DNA of 64,000 bases from Diospyros lotus (lineage: Eukaryota > Streptophyta > Magnoliopsida > Ericales > Ebenaceae). The position numbers and the translations under genes were made by a program. The notes beneath the pieces are model-generated. The model ran no database searches, was not told where the DNA came from, and worked only from the letters and a program-made list of their open reading frames with translations. The stretch is taken from NCBI RefSeq assembly GCF_014633365.1, contig NC_068346.1, forward strand, positions 18,621,030 through 18,685,029, read 5' to 3'. Shown here in pieces: positions 33,121 to 46,195 of the stretch. Within the stretch, counting starts at the first letter, position 1. Every line of letters begins with the position of its first letter.

Positions 33121-35996
33121 CAAATTGTTGGGTTCTCAAATCCCCAAGTTTATTGTCAAAGTTGGATGTTAAAGATATATGAATGTGTTCACATGAACTT
33201 TATTTATCTGTTGGTGGTAATTATTTTGTATGTGTACAAAATAAATAAAAATCAAATAAATCGTATATTTCAATCATTCTCTTCTTATTAGGGACATAAT
33301 TTATCTCATCATTTATCTAAATAAGTGAGTCATTTGTCTATATAACTAGGTAGCTATAAATAGATATCACCTCCCATAGATTAATGACAGTTCTATATAC
33401 AAATTTCTCTTCATATACCATCCAAGAGTAGAGTTATGTGGGATTTACATCGTGAGCTTAGTGGTTGTTCTAGTAATAATTTTATACCCTAGACATCAAG
33501 AACTTTAGGACTTCAAACCCTGATGAGGGAATTAATTGTTGGATTCTCAAGGAGTGAGATTCAACCAAGACTTCATATCTTACTTGTGAAAGATACTCAT
33601 TGGATTTATCGATAATTACCCATATCTAGTGGTTTATGTTTGAACTGTTATAAATATGAAGGAAAATTTTATTTTATTAACTTTGGTCAAAAGTCTTATC
33701 TTCGAGATAACTTTGAACAAACAAATCAAGGTATAGTTCTCAACAATTGTAAAGAGAAAAGATTCATGGTGTAATCCTCTATACTCAATCAAAGTGAAAA
33801 TTTGAGGTTGGTGCTCAAGAAATTTGAGTATGAGAACTTGAATTAAAGAAAAAAATACAAAAAAGAAAAAATGCATAACTAATCAAAGATCTAAGCTAAT
33901 CTAAACTATTAGAATAATAAGGTGTTGATTTTTATGTTTTTAAATGTTTTGATGATGATTATCTTATGCAAAACTTTTAATGTAAGGATTATTCTGTGTT
34001 AAGGATGTTTTGAGAATTATCTCAATAAATCTTGTTACATTATGTTCTTATAGGCTTATTAATATATTTTGTATATATAAAAATTATTTTATCATCCTTT
34101 AGAATATTGCTTAAGCTTATCTTAATAGAGTATATGTAGAGGTTGTCTTGAAAATATATGAGGTCAATGAACCTTGATAGGTTTTATCTTATTAGTATGA
34201 TTTATCTATCAATGTCTCATATGTGTTAAAACTATTTTAGCCATATGCATGCTTCTCTCTTTAGGGTCATCCTAAACATAATACATTAGTATTTGAGAAA
34301 GTTCATGATATGCTTAAGTGATATAGGTGGCAGCATTACTCAAAGTTTAAGAGTAATGTGTTCTATATTTCATATATGATGTTTAAGTGTTAAACATTAA
34401 GATTTTTTAGTAAATGATCATATACTCAAATGAGGGTATTTGAGTTTTGATTTTCTTAGTATTTATGATAAAGTTGTGCTAATAACCTTAATATGTTTTG
34501 TTTATGATTAATTTGAAAGGCGGCCTAGAAAGCGCATCAAAAACACCAACTAAAGGTGGATCAATGCAAGAGTTTTATGCAAAAATATTTTTAAATTAAG
34601 AAAAATAGCATAGCAAAAGCATAAAACATTATAAATAGCGGACCAAAAATACCTTGCAAAACATGATATATATCATCCACATGCTTTCAAAGATAAAACC
34701 ATGCCATAAGGGGTTTTATCGGAACACCTTTTAAAAGAAGTTTGGTGCCGGTTATCTAAAGCAATACCTCTTTTCCTTACTGCCCGGATGATCTCCCACG
34801 AACAAGCCGCTACCTCGGGTGATTACCCCACTTCCTCACATGTTGAGGACCTAGTCGCTTCACGCCTAAGACACCCTCGAAACCCCTCAATGGAGCCTTG
34901 TTATGACCCTTTCGAAGGAGGTGACTCGAAGCTCTACTGTGGCTCCCTCTTGGTTGCACCTTGGTTATCCACAACCTAATCTAAATGGGAGAATAAAAAG
35001 GGGAGCTGAACTAGCCAAATCTTGAAGCAAGAACAAGAATGGCAGCAACAACAATGGAGGAAGAAGAAGTAGCAGAGACGGGAGAGAGAAAGAAAGTAAG
35101 AAGAAGAGTAAGATGGGAGTTAGCAAGCAAGTGACATTTTCTCCAAAACCTTATTATCTTCAAAATTAGTCTTTTATTCATTCTCTTGCAAGCTTCACGT
35201 CTTCCCATGCCCACTTCTCATCATGTAATTCATCAGTGCATTAAATGCACTAACAAGACAATGTGACGGAAGTTTGATTGATTGAACTACAAGGTTCGAT
35301 CGATTGAAGTCGACTAAAACCTTGCGATTTGGGTTCGGTCAACTGAACATGAAGTTTCAGTCGATCGAAGTTGCTTCTTTTACCAAACCTCACGATCCAA
35401 TTCTGGTCGACCGACTTGAAGGGTTTGGTCAACCGAAGCAGCCCTATTCGACTACTTCATCTATTATACATACTAGCCCTACTATTAATAAGTAAGAGCT
35501 TTTGTATTATTCAATAACACAAACAAGGTCCCTCTACTAATCAATAGAAGCCTCCCATATCCATAGATTAATGTATCCAACGCATTCACGCAACCAACAT
35601 AACTGACGAATAGTGACGAGGAACACACTGAGAGCAATGGATCACTAATTTAGACATTATTGAGTATGCGTGTGACTTTCTAGGTTCACAGCCATGTAGC
35701 AGTTAGGACATGTCAATTCCTTGATGTTAGCCAATCCCCATGGACCTACTAACAGAATCTCTCCAAATCCCCAGAGCATCTTAAAAGATCCTAAGTATCC
35801 TCTAGCTAGGACTTAGGAGGATCTTAATGGCAATGAAGTTGAGTTTCATATGAACCAATTAACTTGATTACTGTGCATTATAGTCCTTCCACTGACTAAC
35901 ATCTTAATCAAGTAAGAGTCATGGACTGATTAAACTCACAGGACTCGATAATTGGGTCTAATCGACACTAGTGTGACTAAGGTAGCATGTCGGAGC
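33121..35996. other. Intergenic sequence upstream of the RabGAP gene, repeat-like
   Basis: No host gene seen. 33166 begins TGTTAAAGATA, the same first 11 bases as the copia-2 3' LTR, and CTATAAATAGA follows near 33354, so an old LTR fragment is possible. 35270-35440 carries repeated CGATCGATTGAAG / GGTCGACCGA-like words, a style common in copia LTRs. 34780-34980 is GC-richer than its surroundings but its open frame is not recognised. Confidence 0.4.
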
Positions 35997-36001
35997 CAAT
36001 C

Positions 36002-38803
36002 TGTAACGCCCCGCTCCCACCTACGGGTGTTACTCGTGAACAATCACCCGAATTGTCCATTTGCCCGGCCTAAGGCGAAGGGTGGATCGTGTTTTAAGAC
36101 GAAACGCCCTAGGTGGGATCTAGGCTCGTCCTTCCCTTCGCTGAATCCCAGGATTCGCTAGCGGAATTGGGCTTTAGCCACACTGCATTGGCTATAACGA
36201 AAATCTCCTTCAGGCGCCCAATCGCCATTTTCTCGTTAATTCTTTTTCATCGAAGAATTTTACCGGGCTCCAAAAATCACCATTTAAACCAATCCATTGA
36301 TGGATCACCAATTTTGGAGGAAAAACTCATCATTTCAATTTTCCAAATTTTTGGTGTTTTCTCCAAAAATGCCCGAAAATCCATTTGCTTTGAAAAATTC
36401 CTCCGGGGCCCAAAATCGATTTAGAAATGCCCCAATTTCTCCCAAAATTCCAATTTTTTTAAAAAAATTGGCCGGCGGGGCCCATTGGCCCGCGTAGGGC
36501 CCTGGCTGCGCGGGCTGGCCGCGCATGCCGCGCGGCCGCCTCCGCGCGCGCGGCCGCCTGCTCGCGCGCGCGGCCGCCCATGCGGCCCAGCCCGCGCGCA
36601 GGCTGCGGCCTGCTGCTGCTGACTTCCAGCAGCTTCCAGCTGCTGGTTCCCTCCTTTTCTCTTCCCTTTTTTTTTTTTTTTGGGCTATAAAACCCCAAGT
36701 TTTCCAGAAATTAAATTTAAATAAATAACTTCACATTCATCTTGGTTTGCCTCTAATTCTCCATAATTAAGGCTTAATCCACCTCTTGATGAACACACAA
36801 CATATCATACCAAAGGGAAGTTCTTGCCTAGGCTTCAACATGCCATAAGCCTCAATCTCATTCACTAAAAAAATCAACCCTTCAAGGAATATACACTCTA
36901 AATATACACTTTGGGCTTAAGAAACCCTTACTTAAAGCATATACAATTTAAGCATAAATTACACCATTTGAGAAAAATATTCAATGTCTTCATGCCCAAG
37001 CTTCTTTCTCTTGCCAAACCCTTCCATAGCATGCTTCAATACCTACAAGAGGTCAAATAAACCTCATGAGCTCCAAGAGCTCAATAAGGGTGCAATGACA
37101 TAAAGTATGGAAATTAACAACATAGATGCTAATGCCATATGCAAGTGCCTAGGGTTCCAATACCTCAACCCTCAAGGTTAAAGGCTTCAACATACCCATC
37201 CCAACACACAATTTCATGGCCATGAGTCTCATGCACACAAGCATATGCAAAGCAAGCACAAAAATGTTAAAATGCATACAAGAGTCATGCTAGCCTCCAT
37301 CCACTTGGGGCTTTCCCCTTACCTCATACTCCATGGATCTTCAAGTTTCCAACAACTTCAAGCCTCCAAAATCACTTCCTTTAATTTCCTCAAACTCCTT
37401 ACATGAAAAACAAGCCTAGGATTATAAAGAAATCCTTTAAAAATGAGAGATACAAGAAAATTATGAAACCCTTACCTCTAGGCTTCTTGGATTTCTTCTT
37501 CTCCTTTTTCTTCTTCTTTCTCTCTTCTTCATTTCTTTCTCCAAATGGCCAAAGGAAACCAAGACTTCCCTTCTTGCCATTTTATACTAGTTCCCTCATT
37601 TTTCAAGAATGCATCCTAGCCATTAGATTTATTTGGTGAGAATAAATCCTCACCATCCAAACTAACACAATCTGTGGCATTAAGTCTTGTTTAAAATCCA
37701 CCATTGGATCTTTTCTCACTTTACAAGACAACATCTTAGCCATCCAAAGGAAGCACAATCCATGTGCTTTGCTAGGTTTTAATCCTAGCCTTTGATTTAA
37801 TTTGGAGATTAAATCTCCACCTTCCAATCATTTCTCTTCAAAATCTCTCCACCCATTTGGCAATCCATGCCAACTTCCAAGATTTAATGGCAACCCTTGG
37901 ATCACTTTCCCATTTCAAGAATTAATCTCATCCCTTGAAATATCCTTTCTTTCCCATTTAAATTTATGGGACTATTTTCATAACCATCACACTTGAATGA
38001 CATAAATAAATTTCTTTCCCATTTAATTTAATGGGACAATTTTCCACTATCACATGAGAGACCACTTTGAAAGACATAAATGCTTTCTTTCTCATTTAAA
38101 TAAATCTCATAATTTCCAAAGCATTAATGGGAGACTATTTTCCCATTTTCCTTTTCATTTATTTAATCCACCATAATTTCAAACATTAATGGTGACTATT
38201 TACCATTTTCTTTTGGATTTTCTTTAATCCATCACCATAATGTCTCTCATTAAATGCTTGAAAGACCAATTATCCTTTCTTTTTGCATTTAATTAAATCA
38301 TTCCCCAACTCATAAATCCACATATATAATTTCTCTTAAATTTCCAAGATTATGCCAAGTGTCACTCTAAGACACAAACTTGGCTTCCAATTCTTTATCT
38401 TGGTCCTCCATGTGGCATTACCACATTAATTCACTAACTTAGGGAAAATTAAATTATTCTCCTCAAATAATTTATTATCCACCATTTTCCCTATTTCCAT
38501 AATTAATTTCCTTCATGGAATCCCCCAAAATTCCCAAATACTATTTGTGAATTTATTAATCCCACATATTTCCTCATAAATATCATATTGGGATTTTTAT
38601 TCACTTATACACCTAATTCCACATAGGAATTATTTTTAATTTATCTAAATACTCTTTTTATTGGATTTTCCTATCCAAATTACCAAAATACCCTTCTCAT
38701 GGGCATTCTCAATCTCAAGGATCATCACTTCCTCAAGGGCATTTTTGGAAGTATACTCACTTCCTTTCCTATTCTCTTAACACCGGTTACACCGGGTGTT
38801 ACA
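36002..38803 (-). mobile_element. Solo LTR (2.8 kb, GC-island family), intergenic copy
   Basis: Same start (TGTAACGCCCCGCTCCCAC), end (CCGGGTGTTACA) and internal order as 26281-28985, flanked by the perfect duplication CAATC (35997-36001, 38804-38808). A minus-strand TATA box, TATAAAA, lies at 37580-37586, and a GC island with CGCGCG runs at 36468-36615. No coding region or primer site. The two copies show that the family is real and that the unit is mobile. Confidence 0.88.
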
Positions 38804-39523
38804 CAATCCAACATTGAAACTTTTTCCAATCTCATGCTCACCCTAGCTAGGGAATTTCCATTCACCACTAACATAGACCACGCAAGACGTACCCTCTACA
38901 ACCATTGGAGGTCAATGGATCCTATCAACAAACATCTATCTCCATACACCACTACATAAAGACCGCATATAGAACATTCCCACCTCTTACACCGGATGGT
39001 TCCTCTCAACAATAAATCCCTAACACCAATGTATAAGAAACAATGTTGCCTCTAGTCTAAGGACTAGATACACAATCAAGAGCCAACGACTAATCATTAA
39101 TCCCAAAGCCATGTGATTGTCACAAGCGTCACATTCAGTGAATGTTCTCCAACACTCACCCACATGTATACTATATGCATCCCTATGTAATGTGGCGTGT
39201 GACTCACCACCCCACCCCATTAGCATTTCCATACTAAACAATGGTAGTTGCTTATGTGCCAATCCACTAATCGACAAACCATAGTCCCCTTCTTTTAAGT
39301 CTTAGGATTGAGAATACCTTCAAGAAATTCTAGACTAGATATCCAAGTCACACAGTCTCAAGCCTTTGAGAGTAGGAAGTCTAACAAGAAATCTAGGGAC
39401 TTATTCATAAAGATGAGATGGAGAGTTATGAATGAATATATAATCCTTTTATTATCAAGAACATTCAACAGTGTCATACTTATGCATTACATGAAATGTA
39501 AATTTAACATCCAGGACACTATT
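38804..39523 (-). repeat. LTR-like sequence, inverted relative of 56350-57710
   Basis: On the minus strand, CTAGTCCTTAGACTAGAGG (39051-39069) and the words around CACATGTGGG, TTCAGTGAATGTTCT and GTCACATTCAGTG recur in the opposite orientation near 56560-56700. This is old retrotransposon-type sequence into which two solo LTRs were later inserted (36002 and 39524). No coding potential. Confidence 0.55.
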
Positions 39524-42060
39524 TGTAATGCCCCGTTTTCTGAACGCACTATAACTTAGGACAATTCTGAGATAATAAATTTGTTTTTCTTAAAACTAGT
39601 GCTAATTCATATCACACCTCATATCTATCCCAAGATCTCCATACATTTATCTCAAAAGAGAATTATCATAAACATCAAATGCGGAAGCTAGAATCAAACA
39701 TAACATCATAACATTAATCATAAATCAATTCTTACATTCTCATTAATCATAATTAAGGTTATACATCATCATATCTCAAAACGTTAAGAATTCAAAGTAG
39801 TAGAACTTAAATACACGAGCTACATAACATACATTCAACTTATCATGCACTTTGCTAAGTGTCATTTCATGCCTCATTCATCCTCGTATCTGCTGCAATC
39901 TCCATATGGAACGTTTGAATATTCCAGGGACAAAGCCTAAGTTAAATGATGAATCATCTAAGTAAGGGAACAAAACATTTAATGCTCATGTATGTATGCA
40001 ATGCACATAACATCAAAACTCTCATGTTTGGGTCGACTATACCTTATGATTACCCGCCATTTTTTACAGTCTCCCTGCCAGACCGAGGTGTATGGGTGCA
40101 CCATTGGCAAAGTAACGATGCCAGTACCTAATCACAAACCCATGCAATGTATGACCGTGAATCTCATCATGCTCATATCCATATTTAATAAATCAAAACA
40201 TGTAAATGCAATCTACATGACATACTCACATCAAGGCATAATAACATGATAAGATCATTTATATAAAATTAGATTTTGGAATCAAACCACTTACAAACCA
40301 AGCATTTTCATATAACTAAATCCAGTTCGGAAGTACCACTTACCTTCTCAAGCTTATCGGGTTATCTCGATATTCATGCCTTGCCTCGAAATACAAGCAT
40401 CATCTCGATTTGCGTGCCAATCTCAAAATTCACACAAGTCACTTCAACTTAATCCTCAAAGCACCCTAATTATCATATTTATTTAAATAAGTATTAAAAC
40501 CTATTTTTTCATAATTTCTTGCATTTTCTTTATTTTCTTCCATCTTCCCCTCTAAAAATCCAAATAAATACCTTCGGGACTATTTTCTCCAATCTTTTTC
40601 CACAATAATTCATTAAAGTCTAAGAACATCAAAGGAAAATTACCGAACTTACCTCAAACCCTTGTTTGCATGCAAAACAAGGCTGGTCGGTAAGGAAACT
40701 GAGACATCGGGAGGCCAAATCCAAATCTTTTTGCATAACCCTCGATAAAACATTTTTCTAGAATTTATGGGATTTTCCCTAGATTTTTCCTCCCTTTCAC
40801 GCACCCCCACGCGCTAGAGTGAGTGGGTTGCGTGTGATGACGTCGCGTGCAGCCCACGCACCGGTCATCTTCCCCAACACCAGTTAACCGGTGATGCTGG
40901 CCTCCTCCACCACTTGGTTCTACTCATGAAGTCGATCAGCATGGAACCTCCCTCGGCTTGAAAGAACCACCAGAAACACCTCAACGGGTCGCCCAAAGCT
41001 TCGATTTTGCCGCCCACCTCCTTCTCCGACGAAGCCTTGAAATGCCATTAAACCATCACGAAAATTCTTCTAACTTTTCAAAAACCATATTCAGGTTATG
41101 GGCAACAAAAACCCTTTATTCCCCTTGCTCAATTCGTTTAATAACATGGCTAATTTGAAGCTTCAACTTCTCCAATTTTTTGTCACTATGAACACCTATT
41201 TATAGGCAAAATCGGGCTTCCAAATGCCCTTGGCTGACCAACCCATACCCCTTAAAGCATCAACCTCCCCTGGATCGACCTCAAACGAGCCTTATCCGAT
41301 CGAAATCACCACTTGCAGGCGTGCGATAAATCGGCCAACTTTCTGGTTGAATTTTTCTTCAAATTTCAGCCATTCCTATGGCCGTTGTCGACCCATGACC
41401 TACCATTGAGCCTCCCCCGACCATCTCTCGTGCAACCCGATGGCCAAAATTGGCCATCACAGACCGCCGATGTGCTGGTTGGATTCTCATTGGCCAATCT
41501 CTGCTTTAATTATACTTTGGCCCATCAACTTTTGGCTTTCCTAACTTTGGCCCTTTTCACTTAGCCCCTTAACTTTCCATAATTGCACTTAAGACCCTCA
41601 AGTCCTAAAACATACATTTGACCCCCCAAAGATTCCGAAAAATGTCATTTCGACCTCCCTCCAACAATTTTAGAAAACTGCACTTAGGCCCAAATTTTTG
41701 TTTTGGCCTTAAACCCTTTTGTTTCTTCCTGAAACCACTGAAGGGTTGTTTCTTATGAAAAATCGAAGCCCCCTTGAGCTTTTGTTGACTTCCCGGAAGT
41801 CCCCTATAACATTTTGATTTTTTAGCCTATCGTAGTTGTATTTTAGTTATGCCGAAAGTCGTTCCTGATCCAATTTTTTCAAGTACCATAAATCATGCCT
41901 CGAAATGCTCATCAAAGCTGTATCATTTTTCTTAGATATCTCGGCTCTAGGACACTCCCTACAGTTGATTTGGTACTTATAATTACTATCAAGTCAATTT
42001 TTCGATATTCTAAACTTATTTAAATTACATGGTAATCATAAGAAAATATGGGTTCTTACA
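39524..42060 (-). mobile_element. Solo LTR (2.5 kb), minus orientation
   Basis: TGTAATGCCCCG...GGTTCTTACA, flanked by CTATT and ATATT (4 of 5 match). A minus-strand TATA box TATAAATA lies at 41198-41205. Related to 43812-46190 but reversed: shared blocks include the stretch around CATCATTTAACTTAGG and CCCTGGAATATTCAA read on the minus strand (about 39915-39965). No internal genes; short open frames near 41220-41560 are chance. Confidence 0.75.
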
Positions 42061-43811
42061 ATATTGATGTGAAAATTTATTCACACATTTATTGGTTATA
42101 ATTGAGTAGTGTTTTAGCATTTTATATGTGTTCTACCTAGAATTGTCTAGTATTTTGAGTTTCCTTTACATATATTTAATTTCTAGTACTTCTTGTTATT
42201 TTATAAGAATACTACTTGGTGTTTGGGTAAAAAATAAAAATAAAAATAAAAAATAAAAAAATTATAAAGTTAAGTTCAAAATTAATACTATAAATTAATA
42301 TTATAATATAAATAAAAAATAAATATTATAAATAATTAATGTTATAATATAAATAAAGTTAACATAATTAATAATATATTAAATATTAAATATTATATTA
42401 TCTATTATATTATTTATATATATATTATATATTAAATTACTTATATATTATATATTATGTTATTAAGTAAAGTGCCGTGAACATGCATGGAGTTAGGGCG
42501 GCCTTGCCTTGTATATATATATATAGAAGGGCTAGAAAATAGAAGTGGCGCAAGAGATTGGAAGGCGAGAGAAGATTAAAAGAAAAGGAAGCAACGCATA
42601 GTAGCAGACGCGATTCAATCAGTAGATCTAGATCTGTTCTAGATCTGGGCAGGGGACTTCTTTTCTTTCTTTTTTTTTTCTTTTGAGCCTCTGCTTTCTG
42701 TTTTTCTTTAATTATTTAGAATTTCAATTATGCATCAACTCTTGGTTAATGTTGATAATATTTTATTTATTATGAGTGGCTAAACAATTGTCTAGGGTTT
42801 TTAAAGGATCCTATGCATTAAAACTTTATTGGTTACTAAATTTTTGGTTGTGATTGTTACATCAACTATGATTATTTTGTTCTAAACATAATGCTTGTAA
42901 TTGCTTGATCATCAATTACATGATTTGAGATTTCTTATGATGTTAGATATAGATAAATAAGGAATAGACTTTAGACAAAATAACATGTGTTAATTGGGGA
43001 AGACATTCATTTGATTACATGTGTAATTTTATATTATATTTGTAATGAATATTTTCATATAATGAGTACCTATGCTTAATGTGTTCTCTAATTCTAGTTC
43101 ACATAGACATATAGTGAGTTAGGTTAGTTGAATAAACTTGTTAGACCTAGACATAGGCCAACAAATAAATTAAAGTGCTCAATTGATAGAGTCTGTAATC
43201 TAATCAACAAAACAAAAAAAAAAATGAGATAATTTGATAAAGTGGATTTGCTAGGTGAATTTAGAAAACCCTAGGTCTTAACCAATTAATTTTTAATTCT
43301 TAAGTAATTATTAGTTATATATTAATTAATTTTCTTAATTAATCAATTGTCCAAATATAGTTAATTGTGAACAATTTTAGTATTTAAAAGGTTAGTAACC
43401 AATCTCCGTGAGAACAATATCTTATTCATCACTTTTCTTGTCTTGACCACATATACTTGCATATTATTTGTGGGTTATATAAAATCACGAACAACTATCA
43501 CTAATATAATATTGTTTCTGTTTTTTAATATGTGTATTTGTGACCAAGCCTGTTTTGTTTCTTATCCATCTATATGCTTAATATGTCAATAAGTTGCTCT
43601 AAGATCTCAAGGGATATCTTAAGTATCCTAATGCATTAGTGTTATGGATAAATGTCATATATCCTCATGACACTTAGAGTAAACTTAAGATTGAGAAATA
43701 TCTTGAGTACTCTAAATATGTGGAAGAATTTTCTCAAATTTAGGAGAAATGTGTTTTATTTGATCATTTTTACTCTTAAGTAAATGTATACAAGATTAGG
43801 CAAGTGAATCC
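42061..43811. other. AT-rich low-complexity block and LTR-leader-like sequence
   Basis: 42225-42480 is almost pure A/T (AAATAAAAATA words, then TATTATA words). 42512-42550 has a TATATATATATATAG box followed by GA-rich sequence, and 43385-43500 has the style of an LTR 3' end (ATCTCCGTGAGAACAAT, then TTGCATATTATTTGTGGG). An old copia-type LTR is possible. Boundaries are not determined and no gene is seen. Confidence 0.4.
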
Positions 43812-46190
43812 TGTAATACCCTGTATTTAAATATTAAAGGTATTTTTGAAAATTGTGGGGTCAAAATGAAATTTATCAAAGTTTTGGGCCAATGTGTAAA
43901 TTCCAAAACATGAACAAAGAGGTAAGTGACCATACCAAGATGAAACTTGGAGGGTAAAAATGCCCAAGGAATCATGGGTTGTCAAAAACAAGAGATCCAC
44001 AAAGGTTTGGGGTCAAAATTATGCGATTAGGGGCATTTGGGCCAAAGTACAAAATCTAAAAACTGACGAAGGGTGGTCAGAACGATGGTTTTTCTAGACT
44101 TTCGAGGGTGTAGTAACACATCCTAAACTTGTGGGGTCTAATGGAATAAGTGAAAAGTCCAGGGTTTGAGAGATAAAGGCAAAATGAGAAATAACAAAAG
44201 TTGAGGGGTGAAAGTGCAAAAAATGAAAAATAGGTGTGAAACCTGCAAATCACCGACCAACTTTGCGGTGGTCGTCGGCGGGACTTCCAAGGGGTACCAA
44301 GATGCTCACCAGGCCATGGTGAATTGAATGGGCATGGTCATTAGGCGGGATCGATGATGTGGTGACGAGAATCAATTTTTAAAGAAAATCGAAAATTGGC
44401 AAAAAATTTTGAGGGAATTTCATCGCCATTTAGCTCGATTCGAGGCTTATAATGGTCATATTCGAGGCTTAGGGTATAGGAAAGGTTATGAATTGTTGAA
44501 AATTGGGTGCAAATCGGGTATAAATAGGGTTCAAAGGGCCGAGGGTTTCAAATCAAAATTGAAGGAAATTGGTCATGTTTTAGCTTGAATCGAGCCTTAG
44601 GGATAAAGGGCTTTTGTTTTTTGAGTTGTGGGAGAAAATCTGGAGAATTTGGGAGGGTTTCGTGTACGTTTTATCGGGTTTTAGCAAGATGGCTGGAAAG
44701 TCAGGCTTCGCTGAAGCCGCACCTGTAACCGGCTTTTAAGGGCTTTTCTGGTAAGAGTTTTGGCCACTAAGAGGTACCTTTGGATTCGCCTTGAGGAGCA
44801 TTACAAGGGGGTGGAGGAAAAACGACCATCGGAGACCGTTGCAGACTGCTGAAGTTAGAGAAAAAGCTGCGCGTGGGCTTTCGTGGCTATGGGTGGCGCG
44901 TGAGGTACTGTTTGCCTTCAAAATTATTATTGTAATTTTCAGAAAAATATTTTAGGAATATTCATGGAAAAAGATTTGGTGAAAATGCATGATATATAAT
45001 TATTTTGGAATTTCTAAAGAAATGAATTTATGGAAAAATAGATGAAAATATGGGAGAAATATAAATGTTAATTTCTAAGGATACGATAATGATCAAGAGA
45101 CGATTTGACTATTAGAAGAAAAGATTGCATGACTTTTGAGGTATGACACGTTTTTTGAGGCAAAAAAATGGCTTTTTCCAAATTAAGGTGAGTGGTTCGA
45201 TTCTAGTCTTACCTTTGTCTTGAAAGTGTTTTGGTGTATGTGTAGTGGGTTCAGGTGAGCGATTTTACCTTCTCGAGCTTCGGGTTGCATGTGTTTGGAC
45301 CAGTTCTAACGAACGATTATACCCTCCAGAACTTATGTTGTATCGTATAAGCGTTTTACTTATGTATTTGTAGCATTGTATGCTTATTGATCATGTGGAA
45401 TATTGCATCAACTGTTTTACTTATAAAAGAGTCGATTCATGGCACGTGGTTTTCATATTGTCAAGGTGTTGATTTTGTGTCGTTGTTTTCGAGATGGGAT
45501 TTTCTTGAGAATGGGGCAAGATTAATCCTCGTGATCGGGTGACATGGATGGACACCCGGGGATTAAGTATGTAGCGACAAGGTCAAGCCCAATGGTGTGT
45601 GGAATGGATTTCCACGTGAGTATGCCAGGGGGATTTCTTAAGTTAGGCGTGTTGCATGTTGTTGTTGTTTGTATATGCCATGCTCGTGTGTTATTCATGC
45701 ATTCTATAAGCTGTATCATGCTATCACTTAGATGTTTTATCATCTAATTTGGGTTATGCCCCTGGAACATTCAATGTTCCAACTAGGGACTACTGCGAAG
45801 GCAAGGAAGTGGCTAATTGAGGGCTAACGATGTTTAGTATGTTAGCGGTGGTATCATTTTGAGGCTATAGTACTTATTTTGATATATGTATGAATGGTCG
45901 CATGATAGTGTTGTTATCATTTTGTGACGTTGTAATACGTATTTTGATGTGGAGATACTATGTAAGAACCTCGTGGTAGGCCACGGTATTTTGATGTTGT
46001 TATATTCGCTGCGTAATACTATGTCTCGTTTAGTTTAATATTTATTGATCTTGTTAGTTAAACGGACAAGACTGGGGTTTTCGGGATCTTATCTGCATGT
46101 GAAGATTATTCATGATGCACCGCGTGTAATGAACTTCGAAAAAAAAAAGATTCCCGAAAATTCCCTTATAGTGACGCACGGGGTGTTGCA
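43812..46190 (+). mobile_element. Solo LTR (2.4 kb), plus orientation
   Basis: TGTAATACCCTG...CGGGGTGTTGCA with a perfect duplication AATCC (43807-43811, 46191-46195). TATA box TATAAATA at 44519-44526. No primer site, purine tract or coding region. Same family as 39524-42060 in the opposite direction; the two are 1.75 kb apart. Confidence 0.88.
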
Positions 46191-46195
46191 AATCC

